A stretch of DNA of 49,761 bases, taken from assembly GCF_947500125.1 (NCBI RefSeq), contig NZ_CANMRA010000029.1, positions 1-49,761 on the forward strand, read 5' to 3'. The position numbers and the translations under genes are program-made. This document shows positions 15,420 through 24,474 of the stretch, in pieces. Source of the DNA: an uncultured Kocuria sp. (GTDB lineage: Bacteria; Actinomycetota; Actinomycetes; Actinomycetales; Micrococcaceae). Numbering within the stretch: the first letter of the stretch is position 1; each line of letters begins with the position of its first letter. The notes beneath the pieces were generated by a model. It was not told the origin of the DNA, ran no database searches, and saw only the letters and a program-made list of their open reading frames with translations.

Positions 15420-15689
15420 CTACTCCTCGTTCGTGTGCGCCCCGTCATTGTCGGTGGAATGGGGGACGTTGTACTGAGAGCGAAGGTGTTCCTTGATGTC
15501 GTCACGCAGGATCAGCCAGGTCTTGCCGAGCTTGATCGCCGGCACGATGCCGTCGCGCAACCAGCGGTAGGTGATGGTGCGATCACCGAGTCCGAGCACC
15601 TGCGCGAGCTGGTCGACGGTCAGCCGCTCGGGCAGGCCCTCGAAGAGCCGATCCAGCGCGTCAGACACGACGATCACCTGCGCCCTCAT
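15420..15689 (-). CDS. Small HTH/excisionase-like DNA-binding protein
   Basis: An 89-residue protein whose centre, RLTVDQLAQVLGLGDRTITY followed by WLRDGIVPAIKLGKTWLI, matches the winged-helix 'helix-turn-helix 17'/excisionase pattern (YRWLRDGxxPAxKxG). Such proteins regulate or direct recombination of mobile elements. It is the first gene leftward and diverges from the T4SS operon, with repeated GTTGTYTA boxes and a small inverted repeat (15697-15708) in between, making it the likely regulator of both. The start could also be GTG 15698. Confidence 0.75.
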   Translation of the reverse strand: MRAQVIVVSDALDRLFEGLPERLTVDQLAQVLGLGDRTITYRWLRDGIVPAIKLGKTWLILRDDIKEHLRSQYNVPHSTDNDGAHTNEE

Positions 15690-15696
15690 ACTGGGC

Positions 15697-15767
15697 ACTG
15701 TACACAGTCATACTCACTTGTTGTCTAGTGTTGTTTAACATTGCTAATCCTCTCTCAGTGTTGTCTA
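15697..15767. promoter_or_regulatory. Divergent control region of the conjugation genes
   Basis: It contains ACTGT-AC-ACAGT (15697-15708) and three copies of GTTGT(C/T)TA starting at 15720, 15730 and 15760, the first two one helical turn apart. The AT-rich stretch between them suits promoters. These are likely operators for the HTH protein at 15420-15689. Confidence 0.6.
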
Positions 15768-15816
15768 ATGCACATAGGGTCCAGTCTATTGGAGGCCCTG
15801 CAAGCGAGGAGGTGTG

Positions 15817-16452
15817 ATGGACAACCGTTGGGCTGAGTTGGTATCGCCCTCCACCCAGGAGCAGACCCGCCCGATCTTCGAAGACGTCCCCGAGGAGACC
15901 GTCACGGTCTTGCGCGGCGCCTCAGGTCCCCAGCGAGGCGTGACCGGTCTTTCCGAGGACGAGGGGCGACTGGGGCGGTTTCTCACCACCACCCATGACG
16001 CGTTCTGGCTCGGTGTCCACGGTGGGGCCGGGGAGTCCGTGCTGGCCGAACTGCTCGGCGGCGTGGCCTGCCATCACCGGTGGCCCGCCCGCCCTGATGA
16101 GGAGACCCAGCACGCCCCCGCGCCGGTCTTCCTCGTGGCCCGGCAGAACAAGCGGGGCCTCGACGCCGCCCGCCTCGCCGCCCGCGACTGGGCCGCCGGC
16201 GCCCACCCCGATGTCGATCTCCAAGGCCTGGTCCTGGTGGCCGATGCCCCAGGCCGCCCCCCGAAGTCCTTGGCCGCAGCGACCCGGGTGATCTCCGGCG
16301 GTGTGCCCTCCACCTGGGTGGTGCCCTGGATCGAAGAGCTCCGGCTCACCGGGACCGTGGACTGGGAATCCATGGCCCGGGAGCCGAGAAAAGTCCTCAC
16401 CGCCCTCGGTGAGGCAGCCGATGAAGCAATATCTGAGAGGACCCCCCAATGA
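15817..16452 (+). CDS. Degenerate P-loop protein of the T4SS operon (DUF6668-like)
   Basis: A 211-residue soluble protein that begins the rightward operon. The segment WLGVHGGAGESVLAELLGG (about residues 66-84) resembles a Walker A loop but lacks the Lys-Ser/Thr pair. FLVARQNKRGLDAARLAA and GLVLVADAPGRPPKSLAAAT follow like a ParA/SIMIBI core. It appears to be a catalytically dead ParA-like protein, resembling DUF6668 members seen beside actinobacterial conjugation genes. AGGAGG at 15807-15812 favours ATG 15817 over GTG 15814. Its stop overlaps the next start (ATGA). Confidence 0.65.
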   Translation: MDNRWAELVSPSTQEQTRPIFEDVPEETVTVLRGASGPQRGVTGLSEDEGRLGRFLTTTHDAFWLGVHGGAGESVLAELLGGVACHHRWPARPDEETQHAPAPVFLVARQNKRGLDAARLAARDWAAGAHPDVDLQGLVLVADAPGRPPKSLAAATRVISGGVPSTWVVPWIEELRLTGTVDWESMAREPRKVLTALGEAADEAISERTPQ

Positions 16453-16748
16453 TCGACCTCGTACTGGCTGCACAGGACACCGTGCTCGCGCTGCCGGCCG
16501 CCCTGCCCGACTCCGACCCGCTGGCCCCTCCCGGGATCGGCGACACCTGGAACCGCATGGTCGGTGTCGGCAAGTGGATCGCCCTGGGCATCGCCGTACT
16601 GGGGCTGCTGGTGGTCGGCGGAAAGATGGCCTTCGACGCCCGCCGCGGGGAGACCACCGAGGAGGTCTCCGGGATCATCAAGATCGTGCTGGCCGTGGCT
16701 CTGATCTCCGGGGGCGCCTCGATCCTCTCCTTCATCTCCGGGGCATGA
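16449..16748 (+). CDS. Small membrane protein, VirB2/TrbC-like
   Basis: A 99-residue protein with a short exported N-terminal part and two membrane helices: KWIALGIAVLGLLVVGGKMA, then a basic loop FDARRGE, then IIKIVLAVALISGGASILSF. Size, topology and position before VirB8- and VirB6-like genes match the pilin-like VirB2/TrbC subunit of T4SS, although Gram-positive systems make no true pilus. Assignment is by topology and gene order. The start overlaps the previous gene by ATGA. Confidence 0.7.
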   Translation: MIDLVLAAQDTVLALPAALPDSDPLAPPGIGDTWNRMVGVGKWIALGIAVLGLLVVGGKMAFDARRGETTEEVSGIIKIVLAVALISGGASILSFISGA

Positions 16749-16794
16749 CCTCTGGCCTCCGCAAGACCAACCCCCCGCATCAGAGGAGCAGCAG

Positions 16795-17544
16795 GTGACA
16801 GATCAGATCGAGACCGACGACAACAGCACCTGGTGGAAGGCCCCCCGCTTCCTCATCTCAGCGGTCCTGGTCGCGCTGCTGATCGTGCTGGGGGTGGTTC
16901 TGTGGCTGTGGCCCGACGGTGAAGAGCCCACCCAGGCCGCCCCGGCGCCAGCCGCCACCGCCGAACCGGTGGCGGGCGGAGAGTCGGAGTGTGGTTTGGA
17001 CGCCTCCGGCGGCACCACGCTCACGAAAGCGCCCGAGGACGTCGAATGGACCGCCCTGGGCGCGATCTACGCACCGTCCTCGGAGGAGCACGGACCGGGC
17101 ACCGTAGACGAGTCAACGGGTGTGCGCTCCTGCTACTCCCACACTCCCGAAGGGGCGTTACTGAGCGTCGCGAACATGTTGGCCTCCAGCAATGACCCAC
17201 AGCTCCTCCTGGACACGACTCAAGCCTTGGCTTTGGACGGCCCGGGCAAGGACATCAACATCGGGCAGATCCGACAGCGCATCGCGGAGAACGACGCATC
17301 TACCACTCCTGTGCAGATTGCCGGCTTCCGTCTTCTCTCCTACACCGGCGACAAGGCCAGCGTTGAAGTAGTGGCCGCTGCAGACGACGGATCAGAGAAG
17401 ACGTACATCACCAGCAGCGCTGACATGGTTTGGCAGGACGGTGATTGGCGCTTCGTATTCCGCGACAACGGAGACACAGGCCCTGTTGCCGGCCAGGTGT
17501 CAGACCTGAACGGGTACATCACGTGGGGACCTCACGATGGCTGA
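16795..17544 (+). CDS. VirB8-like membrane-anchored conjugation protein
   Basis: A 249-residue bitopic protein. A cytoplasmic N-terminus (MTDQIETDDNSTWWK) is followed by a membrane helix at about residues 20-40 (LISAVLVALLIVLGVVLWLW), an Ala/Pro linker and an external domain. The last part (IAGFRLLSYTGDKASVEVVA; DMVWQDGDWRFVFRDNG) has the strand pattern of NTF2-like/VirB8 cores. VirB8 proteins are the assembly nucleus of the T4SS inner membrane complex. GTG 16795 is preceded by a GAGGAG site. Its C-terminus overlaps the next gene by 8 bases. Confidence 0.72.
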   Translation: MTDQIETDDNSTWWKAPRFLISAVLVALLIVLGVVLWLWPDGEEPTQAAPAPAATAEPVAGGESECGLDASGGTTLTKAPEDVEWTALGAIYAPSSEEHGPGTVDESTGVRSCYSHTPEGALLSVANMLASSNDPQLLLDTTQALALDGPGKDINIGQIRQRIAENDASTTPVQIAGFRLLSYTGDKASVEVVAAADDGSEKTYITSSADMVWQDGDWRFVFRDNGDTGPVAGQVSDLNGYITWGPHDG

Positions 17545-19417
17545 GGAGGAAAGCTGCGGCAGGCTCGACCTCGTCTGCAACACGAAGGAAGGAATCAGCG
17601 ATGCGCTCACCGGGGCAGCCGGGGATGCGCTGGATCAGATCGCCGACGGTGTGACTTCGGCCGTGGTGGAGACGATCGCCTCTCTGGGATCCATGTGGAC
17701 CACGGTTGGCAGCGCCAGCCTCACCAGCGAGAACGGCGGCGCTGCTGAGGCTCCGGTCCGGGGAGCGTTCAACGATCAGGTCGATCTGCTGCTGAGCTAC
17801 GCGAGCTGGATCGGGCTGGGGGTGTGCGTGTTCGGGGTGCTGTTCCTGGGCATCGTGCTGGCCACCAACGCCCGCCGCGGCGACGGGGCCGGGCTGGTCA
17901 ACACGGCCACCGTGCTGGCCTCCGGGGCGGCGCTGATCGGTGGGGCCACCAGCCTGATCGGCTTCCTCATCCCGGCCCGGGCGCCGAACCTGTCCGGGTC
18001 GGTGGGTTTCATCCAGGACCAGACCTTCTACCTCACCCTGGCCGTGGCCGCACTGAGCGTGATGATCGCCGGGGCCCAGATGGCCTGGACCCAGCGTGCC
18101 GAACCGGCCCGCGAGCTGCTGAAGAATCTGCTCACCCTGGCCGTGGTGACGGCCTCCGGGGTGACGATTCTCAACGTCCTGGTGGCCGGCACCGACGCCC
18201 TGGCCGTGCAGATCATCGACTCCGCCATCGGCGAGGACTTCCAGACCGATGTACTCAAACTCCTGGCCCTGGACAACGCCACCAGTACTGGGGCGGCGGA
18301 TCCGGTGTGGTTGGGCGGCAACGTCATCCTGATCATCGTCGGCGGGGTCGTGGCGATCATCGTGAACATCATCCAGTTGATGCTGATGGTGCTGCGCACC
18401 GGGATGCTGTTCCTGATGGCCGGGATCCTGCCACTCTCCGCCGCGTTCCTGAACACCGAGACGGGCAAGAACTTCTTCCAGAAGGTCATCGCCTGGACCC
18501 TGGCCTTCGCCTTCTACAAGCCCGCCGCGGCGCTGATCTATGGGTTGGCGATCAAGATGTCCACCACCGGGGTGTGGGAGGACGCCGGCAGCGGGCTGAT
18601 CCAGTTCGCCGCCGGGCTGATGATGATCGTCGCCTCCGTGTTCGCCCTGCCCGTGCTCATCGGCTTCCTCAGCCCCGTGCTGGGCTCGATGTCCTCCTCC
18701 GGCGGTAGTAGCGGCGGGGCGCTGGGCATCGCGGCGATGGGCGCGGCGATCCCGCAGGGCGCATCTCACCTGGCTCGGTCGGGCCGCGGCTTCGGCTCCG
18801 ACAGCTCGACTGCCCAGCCGCCCAGCAAGGCCAGCGCCCCCACCAACTCGAGCCCCGCTCCCACCGGCGGTGGGGGCACGGGAACGACTGGGGCCGGTGC
18901 CGCAGGGACCACAGGAACGAGTGCCGCGGGCACCGCAGGCACTGCCGCCGCTGGTGCGGCCGCGGCCCCGGTCGCGGCCGGAATGATGGCCGCGGACGCG
19001 GTGAAGAAGACCGGGGAAACCGTCTCCGAGGCCACTCAGTCCAGTGCCGGAGGCGGCACCTCCGCTGGGAGCTCCACCTCACCCAACAGCTCGGCAGGTG
19101 CAGCCTCTGCCGTGGTACCTGGCCACGACGGAGCCGGAAAACCCTCCACGGGCACCGGGGCGCAACCCGCCCCAGGTCATGGTGCGGGTACGGCAGCACC
19201 GGGCAGCGGGGCCCGCCCGACAACGAGCACCGGAGCCCGCCCGTCCCCAGGCAGTGGCTCCGGTGCGACACCGCTGCGTACCGGGGCGCGGCCGACTGGC
19301 CCCGCCGGTGCGGGACAGCTCGGGAAGGCCGCACAGCAGCAGGCACGTGCCGTCAAGGCGCAGATCGCCAACGAGACCGGAAATGAGGGCCGCCCTGATG
19401 GCGCAGACCGAAGCTAG
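17537..19417 (+). CDS. VirB6/TrbL-like polytopic membrane protein
   Basis: A 626-residue channel subunit. An N-terminal extracytoplasmic part (residues 1-80) precedes about seven to eight membrane helices between ~85 and 395, for example YASWIGLGVCVFGVLFLGIV, WLGGNVILIIVGGVVAIIVN, MLMVLRTGMLFLMAGILPLS and FAAGLMMIVASVFALPVLIG. The central pattern of a polar region plus LRTGMLF and NTETGKNFFQKVIAW is typical of Gram-positive VirB6/TrbL proteins. The last ~220 residues are a Gly/Ala/Thr/Pro-rich low-complexity tail that probably faces the cytoplasm. It overlaps the following gene. Confidence 0.82.
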   Translation: MAEEESCGRLDLVCNTKEGISDALTGAAGDALDQIADGVTSAVVETIASLGSMWTTVGSASLTSENGGAAEAPVRGAFNDQVDLLLSYASWIGLGVCVFGVLFLGIVLATNARRGDGAGLVNTATVLASGAALIGGATSLIGFLIPARAPNLSGSVGFIQDQTFYLTLAVAALSVMIAGAQMAWTQRAEPARELLKNLLTLAVVTASGVTILNVLVAGTDALAVQIIDSAIGEDFQTDVLKLLALDNATSTGAADPVWLGGNVILIIVGGVVAIIVNIIQLMLMVLRTGMLFLMAGILPLSAAFLNTETGKNFFQKVIAWTLAFAFYKPAAALIYGLAIKMSTTGVWEDAGSGLIQFAAGLMMIVASVFALPVLIGFLSPVLGSMSSSGGSSGGALGIAAMGAAIPQGASHLARSGRGFGSDSSTAQPPSKASAPTNSSPAPTGGGGTGTTGAGAAGTTGTSAAGTAGTAAAGAAAAPVAAGMMAADAVKKTGETVSEATQSSAGGGTSAGSSTSPNSSAGAASAVVPGHDGAGKPSTGTGAQPAPGHGAGTAAPGSGARPTTSTGARPSPGSGSGATPLRTGARPTGPAGAGQLGKAAQQQARAVKAQIANETGNEGRPDGADRS

Positions 19418-20915
19418 AACGGACGAGAACCGTCCGCGGGTGTACGGCAACTTCCGCACTCCCACCTCCAAGGGCCTGGCCGGGCTCTCCACCGCCGGCA
19501 CGGTCCTGCTGATCGGTGGCGTGGTCGGCGGGATCCTGCTGATGATGCTCAACCTGTGGCTGGTCGCCCTGGCCTTCGAGGCGGTGATCTTGGTCCTGAT
19601 CGCGCTGTCGATGAGCAAGAACAAGCACGGACGCACCCTCATCGAGCGCATCGTGCGCCGGGCCGGGTGGGCCAACGCCGTCTACAGCGGGGCCAACGTC
19701 TACCGGGCCGGGCCGGTGTCCCGGGTGCCGTCAGGGACCACGAAGCTGCCCGGAATCTCGGCCCGCTCCACGATCACCGAGCACGTCGACGGCTACGGCC
19801 GCCCCTTCGCCTTGGTCGAGGTCCCGCAGGAACACCACTACACCGTGGTGTTCTCCTCCGAACCCGACGGCGGAGGCATGGTCGACCAAGAGCACATCAA
19901 CCGGTGGGTGGACCGCTGGGCGCACTGGCTGGGCATGCTCACCGACGAGCCCGGCCTGACCGCCGCCTCGGTGACCATCGAGACCGCCCCGGACTCCGGG
20001 TACCGCCTGGCCCGAAAGATCGAGGCCCGGATGGCCGAGAACGCCCCGGCCTTCGCCCGCGACGTCATCAACGAGACCGTGCAGATGCTGCCCACCGGGG
20101 CCACCGTCACTCGGGCCTACATCGCGGTGACCTTCAAAGCCTCCGTGCGGGCCGGCGGGCGGATCCGCAACGCTCAAGAGGTCGCCAATGATCTGGCCGC
20201 CCGGCTGCCCAACCTCACCCTGTCGCTCAACGACACCGGCGCCGGGGTGGCCGCCCCACTCACGGCTCAGCAGCTGTGCGAGGTCATCCGGGTGGCCTAC
20301 GACCCGGCCGAGGCAGTGCTCTTCGACCGGGCCCACGCCCAGGGGGTGGCCCCGGAGCTGGATTGGAGTGAGGTCGGCCCGCAGGCCGCCGACACCTTCT
20401 GGGACTGCTACCACCACAACAACTCCTGGTCGAAGTCCTGGGCGATGTCCGTGCCCCCACGCTCCGCCGTCCAAGCCAACGTGCTCCAAGCCCTGATCGC
20501 CCCGAACCCGGAACTGGTGCGCAAGCGCGTCACCCTGCTCTACCGCCCCATCGACCCCGCGAGGGCCGCGCAGATGGTGGAGAACGACATCAACACCGCC
20601 ACCTTCAACGCCTCCTCCCGCAACCGCGCCACCGCACGGGACACCCGCGAAACCCGCGCCGCCCAGGCCACCGCAGCCGAAGAAGCCGACGGGGCGGGGT
20701 TGCTGAACTTCGGGCTCGTCGTCACCGCCACCGTCCGGACACGGGGCGAGCTGGATGAGGCCGAAGCCATCATCGAGAACCTCGGGACCTCGGCGAGGAT
20801 CCGCCTGGAGGAGGCCTACGGTGCCCAGGACTCGACCTTTGCCGCCAGCCTGCCTCTGGGTGTGGTGATCCCGGACCACCTGGCCCTGCCCTCGACCGTG
20901 AGGAACGCCCTGTGA
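19398..20915 (+). CDS. SCO6880-family T4SS protein
   Basis: A 505-residue protein of the 'SCO6880' family specific to actinobacterial conjugation systems. The N-terminus RVYGNFRTPTSKGLAGLSTA precedes two close membrane helices (TVLLIGGVVGGILLMMLNLW and ALAFEAVILVLIAL), which resembles a VirB3/PrgI module. The long soluble part resembles the N-terminal non-ATPase region of VirB4 (HYTVVFSSEPDGGGMVDQEH; ITAAS-type beta segments; VTLLYRPIDPARAAQMVEND). In other words, VirB4 appears split into this protein and the ATPase that follows. I prefer ATG 19398, with GAGGG eight bases upstream; ATG 19383 is possible. Confidence 0.85.
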   Translation: MAQTEARTDENRPRVYGNFRTPTSKGLAGLSTAGTVLLIGGVVGGILLMMLNLWLVALAFEAVILVLIALSMSKNKHGRTLIERIVRRAGWANAVYSGANVYRAGPVSRVPSGTTKLPGISARSTITEHVDGYGRPFALVEVPQEHHYTVVFSSEPDGGGMVDQEHINRWVDRWAHWLGMLTDEPGLTAASVTIETAPDSGYRLARKIEARMAENAPAFARDVINETVQMLPTGATVTRAYIAVTFKASVRAGGRIRNAQEVANDLAARLPNLTLSLNDTGAGVAAPLTAQQLCEVIRVAYDPAEAVLFDRAHAQGVAPELDWSEVGPQAADTFWDCYHHNNSWSKSWAMSVPPRSAVQANVLQALIAPNPELVRKRVTLLYRPIDPARAAQMVENDINTATFNASSRNRATARDTRETRAAQATAAEEADGAGLLNFGLVVTATVRTRGELDEAEAIIENLGTSARIRLEEAYGAQDSTFAASLPLGVVIPDHLALPSTVRNAL

Positions 20916-22666
20916 TGAAGCAGAAGCAGCGAGACCAGATCATCCTCCCCGAGAGCCGGGGGAACGCCTCGACCACCGTCCTGGAGAGGGCCTTCGCCCG
21001 GGTGAAGGGCGGCAAGGTGTTCGCCAAGCCCAAGCGCACCGGCAGCACCTCGGTCACTGCCCAGACCGCCCGTCGCCCGGGTCCGCGGGGGCACAAGGGT
21101 CGGGGGTTGGGTGAAGCGCGACTGTTGCACCCGATCCGGGAGATGCGCGGGACCAACTACCAGGTGTGCGGGCTGTTCCCCTTCCCCATGGGCGGTGGGT
21201 CCCCGCTGGAGGGGGTGCCGTTGGGGCGGAACCTGCTCTCGGGGGAACCGGTGTGCTGCGACCCGATCTCCTGGTTCCTGAAGCTCCGAGTGATCTCCAA
21301 TCCCTCGGCCTTCGTGATGGCCAACCCAGGGCTGGGCAAGTCCTCCCTGCTGCGCCGGATGGCCATCGGTTTGGCCGCCTTCGGGGTGTGGCCGCTGATC
21401 CTCGGCGACATCAAGGGCGAGCACGTGGCCATGATTGAAGCCCTCGGCGGAGCCGTCCTTCCCCTGGGCCGCGGTGTCGGACACATCAACCCCCTCGATG
21501 ACTGCGGAGCCATGGCGGCCGCCAAGCTGCTCTTGCCCGCGCGGGCGGAGGAGCTGCTGGACGAGCTGCATTCGCGGCGTCGGTCGCTGATCGCCTCGTT
21601 GATCGCGATCCTGCGGAAGAAGCCGTTGGATGAGCGGGAGGAGTCGATCCTGGACCGGTGCCTCACCGTCCTCGAGGCCCGCCACGCCGAGTCGGGCACG
21701 GTGCCGGTGATGGCCGATCTGCGCCAGGTCCTGAAGGACAAGCCGGTCGAGGTGCGCGAGGTCGCCCTGGACCGCGGCAACGACGCCCGCTACGAGGACA
21801 TCACCGAGGGTCTGGAGTCCTCGCTGAACTCCTTGTGCGGCTCCGGGGCCTTCGGGCAGATGTTCGCCCACCCCTCCACCAACAAGATCGACGCCTCGAG
21901 GCCGATGGTCTTCGACCTCTCCCGCATCTCCCAAACCGAGTCCGACCTGCGGTCGGCGACCCTGATGGCCTGTTGGTCGGCCGGCTTCGGCACCGTCACC
22001 ACCTCGAACATGCTCGCCGATGACGGGGTGATCGAACGTCAGCGGTTCCTGGTGATCCTCGATGAGCTGTGGAACACCCTGGCGGCCGGGCCCGGCATCG
22101 TGGACCAGGTCAACGCCCTGACCCGGCTGAACCGGGAATGGGGGGTGGGCCAGATCATGGCCTCCCACACCCCCTCCGATCTCATGGCCGTCCGGGGAGA
22201 AGAGGACCGGGCGAAGGCCAAAGGCATCATGGACCGCTGCGGCATCAAGATCCTCGGCGGCCTCGCCAAGTCCGAGATGCCGCTGCTCACCGAGTCCGTG
22301 CCCCTGTCCATGCGTGAGCAGGAGCAGCTGGCGAACTGGCAGGACCCGCCCGCCTGGAACCGCCGCGGCGACGAAGCCCTGGAGTACACCAACGACGACG
22401 TCTACCAACCCACCGACCAGGCATTCACCGACGATGAGCTCACTCAGTGGCTGGCCGATGACGAGAACGCCGCCTGGTACTTCGACGACCGCACCACCAC
22501 CCCACCCCCGGGCCAGGGGAAGTTCTTCATCAAAGTCGGCTCGAGGGCCGGGATCCCGTTCTCGATGGAGTTCACCCCCACCGAACGCCGGTCCCAGGTC
22601 CACGACACCGAGAAGAAGTGGCACGAGGCCAAGTCCCGCGCCGCTCAGGAGAGAGGCGACCGGTGA
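20915..22666 (+). CDS. VirB4/TraC-like T4SS ATPase
   Basis: A 583-residue motor ATPase that energises assembly and transfer. Walker A, ANPGLGKSSLLRR, lies at residues ~136-148, and Walker B is RFLVILDELWNTLAAGPGI. Further HerA/FtsK-family signatures are WPLILGDIKGEHVAMIEALG, the hydrophobic strand MVFDLSRI and GVGQIMASHTPSDLMAV. It lacks the large N-terminal domain of classical VirB4, which the preceding SCO6880 protein seems to provide. The TGATG overlap with that gene supports coupled translation and a shared complex. Confidence 0.9.
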   Translation: MKQKQRDQIILPESRGNASTTVLERAFARVKGGKVFAKPKRTGSTSVTAQTARRPGPRGHKGRGLGEARLLHPIREMRGTNYQVCGLFPFPMGGGSPLEGVPLGRNLLSGEPVCCDPISWFLKLRVISNPSAFVMANPGLGKSSLLRRMAIGLAAFGVWPLILGDIKGEHVAMIEALGGAVLPLGRGVGHINPLDDCGAMAAAKLLLPARAEELLDELHSRRRSLIASLIAILRKKPLDEREESILDRCLTVLEARHAESGTVPVMADLRQVLKDKPVEVREVALDRGNDARYEDITEGLESSLNSLCGSGAFGQMFAHPSTNKIDASRPMVFDLSRISQTESDLRSATLMACWSAGFGTVTTSNMLADDGVIERQRFLVILDELWNTLAAGPGIVDQVNALTRLNREWGVGQIMASHTPSDLMAVRGEEDRAKAKGIMDRCGIKILGGLAKSEMPLLTESVPLSMREQEQLANWQDPPAWNRRGDEALEYTNDDVYQPTDQAFTDDELTQWLADDENAAWYFDDRTTTPPPGQGKFFIKVGSRAGIPFSMEFTPTERRSQVHDTEKKWHEAKSRAAQERGDR

Positions 22667-24471
22667 GCTCCCTGGACCGCAAGTACAAGACCGGCGGCGG
22701 GGAGGTCGCCCTGCTGCTGACCCTGCTCTTCACCCTGGTCGGCATCCCGGCCATCCTCTACACGGTGGTCAGCGCCGGCCATGCCCTAACCCCGCGCACC
22801 GACCCGCTGCCCACCGGGTACTGGGAGCGGTCCCTGAGCACCTTCACCGGCGATCTCCCCTGGCGGACCACCGAGATCGTCCTGGCCGCCACGGTCTGGT
22901 TGCTCCTGACCGGGCTATTCGTGCTGTGGGGCTTCAAGCGTCACCAGAAGGCGAAGAAGTTGGTCAAGCACGACCGGGCGGCCGTGCGCATGGCCACCGT
23001 CCGCGACGTCGCTCCCTTCACCGAGAAGGAAGCGAAGGCCAAGGCTGCCCGCTTCGGTGTGGAGGCCCCGGGGGTGATGATCGGGAAGATGGTCCGCGGC
23101 GGGCATACGTTGTATGCCTCTTGGGAGGACACCCTGGTGCACATTTGGGGCACCCGCACCGGCAAGACCACCTCCCAGGCGGCCCCGTCGATCATCGAGG
23201 CCCCGGGCCCGGTGATCGCCACTTCCAACAAACGCGACCTCTCCGATCTGACCCGCGACATCCGCGCCGCCGACGGTGACGTGTGGGTCTTCGATCCGCA
23301 GGGTGTGGCCGGGGAGGCCCCGACCTGGTGGTGGAATCCGCTGAGCTACGTCACCGACAGTGAGCGGGCGGCGGAGATGGCCACGAACTTCTCGATCGGA
23401 TCGCGTCCGGCCGGGGCGAAGATGGGTGATGCCCACTTCGACTCCGCCGGCAAGGACCTGTTGGCCGGGCTCCTGCTTGCCGCCGCGGTGGGTGGGGAGC
23501 CGATTGAGCGCGTGCACTACTGGCTGACCCGCTCCACCGATGACACCCCCGCCAAGCTGCTCGACGCCCACGGCTGGTCCAAGGAGGCCGACTCGATGGC
23601 CAGCACCATCCGTCAGCCCGAGAAGTACCGGGGCAGCGTCTACTCCACCGCCCTGCAGATGGCCGCGTGTCTGAAGAACGAAAAGATCTCCGCCTGGGTC
23701 AACCCTTTGGATCCCGATGACGACCGCCCGCAGTTCGACCCCCGAGCGTTCGTGACCGGCAAGCACACCCTCTACGCCCTGTCCAAGGAAGGGGCCGGCA
23801 CCGCCGGGCCTCTGGTGACCGCCCTGACCGTGGCCACCGTGACAGCGGCCGAGGAGCACGCCGTGACCCAGACCGGAGGCCGACTCAGTACGCCCATGCT
23901 GTGCGTGCTCGATGAGGCCGCCAACGTCTGCCGGTGGGCGAACCTGCCCGACCTCTACAGCCACTACGGGTCGCGGGGCATCGTGGTCTCCACGTTCTTG
24001 CAGTCCTGGTCCCAAGGCGTGGACGTCTGGGGCGAATCCGGGATGCGCAAGCTGTTCTCCACCGCCAACGTCGTCACCTACGGCGGCAACGTCAAGGAAG
24101 AGGGCTTCCTCAAAATGCTCTCCGAGCTGATCGGCAAGTACACCTACACCTCCGTCTCCTCCTCGAGGCAGAAGGACTCCGGGTCCACCTCCCGCCAGGA
24201 CGCCACCGACGACATCCTCTCCGTCGCCGACCTCGCCGCCCTGCCCAAGGGCCGGGCCGTGATGCTCGGCTCCGGGGCCCGGGCCGTACTGGTCCGCACC
24301 GTCCCGGTCAGTGCCCGCCCCTACGCCCAAGCGGCCGCGGCCTCCGAAGCCGCACACAACGCACCCACCGCCGCCCCCGCCGCAGCAGGTCCCGCACCCG
24401 AGTCCCAGGAGGATGAGCCGAGCCCGGCCGCACCCACGGGGAACCGGTGGGCGGCCCTGGTGAAAGAGTAA
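22663..24471 (+). CDS. VirD4/TraG-type coupling protein (T4CP)
   Basis: A 602-residue membrane ATPase that brings the DNA-relaxase complex to the channel. Two membrane helices lie at ~15-38 and ~72-92. Walker A is GTRTGKTT at 163-170 and Walker B is MLCVLDEAANVCRW. TraG features follow: GPVIATSNKRDLSDLTRDIR, WWWNPLSYV and YGSRGIVVSTFLQSWSQG, with a disordered Ala/Pro tail at the end. GTG 22663 overlaps the previous stop (GTGA) behind AGGAGAGAGG. Intact. Without a relaxase gene in the window its substrate is not apparent. Confidence 0.93.
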   Translation: MSSLDRKYKTGGGEVALLLTLLFTLVGIPAILYTVVSAGHALTPRTDPLPTGYWERSLSTFTGDLPWRTTEIVLAATVWLLLTGLFVLWGFKRHQKAKKLVKHDRAAVRMATVRDVAPFTEKEAKAKAARFGVEAPGVMIGKMVRGGHTLYASWEDTLVHIWGTRTGKTTSQAAPSIIEAPGPVIATSNKRDLSDLTRDIRAADGDVWVFDPQGVAGEAPTWWWNPLSYVTDSERAAEMATNFSIGSRPAGAKMGDAHFDSAGKDLLAGLLLAAAVGGEPIERVHYWLTRSTDDTPAKLLDAHGWSKEADSMASTIRQPEKYRGSVYSTALQMAACLKNEKISAWVNPLDPDDDRPQFDPRAFVTGKHTLYALSKEGAGTAGPLVTALTVATVTAAEEHAVTQTGGRLSTPMLCVLDEAANVCRWANLPDLYSHYGSRGIVVSTFLQSWSQGVDVWGESGMRKLFSTANVVTYGGNVKEEGFLKMLSELIGKYTYTSVSSSRQKDSGSTSRQDATDDILSVADLAALPKGRAVMLGSGARAVLVRTVPVSARPYAQAAAASEAAHNAPTAAPAAAGPAPESQEDEPSPAAPTGNRWAALVKE

Positions 24472-24474
24472 GCC

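Noticed and set aside
17519-18769. 416-codon frame antisense to the VirB6-like gene
   Set aside because: Low-complexity His/Gln/Gly product with no family resemblance; the membrane protein on the other strand is convincing.
20816-22624. 602-codon frame antisense to the VirB4-like gene
   Set aside because: GC-rich shadow frame; the sense strand has Walker A and B motifs and coupled starts.
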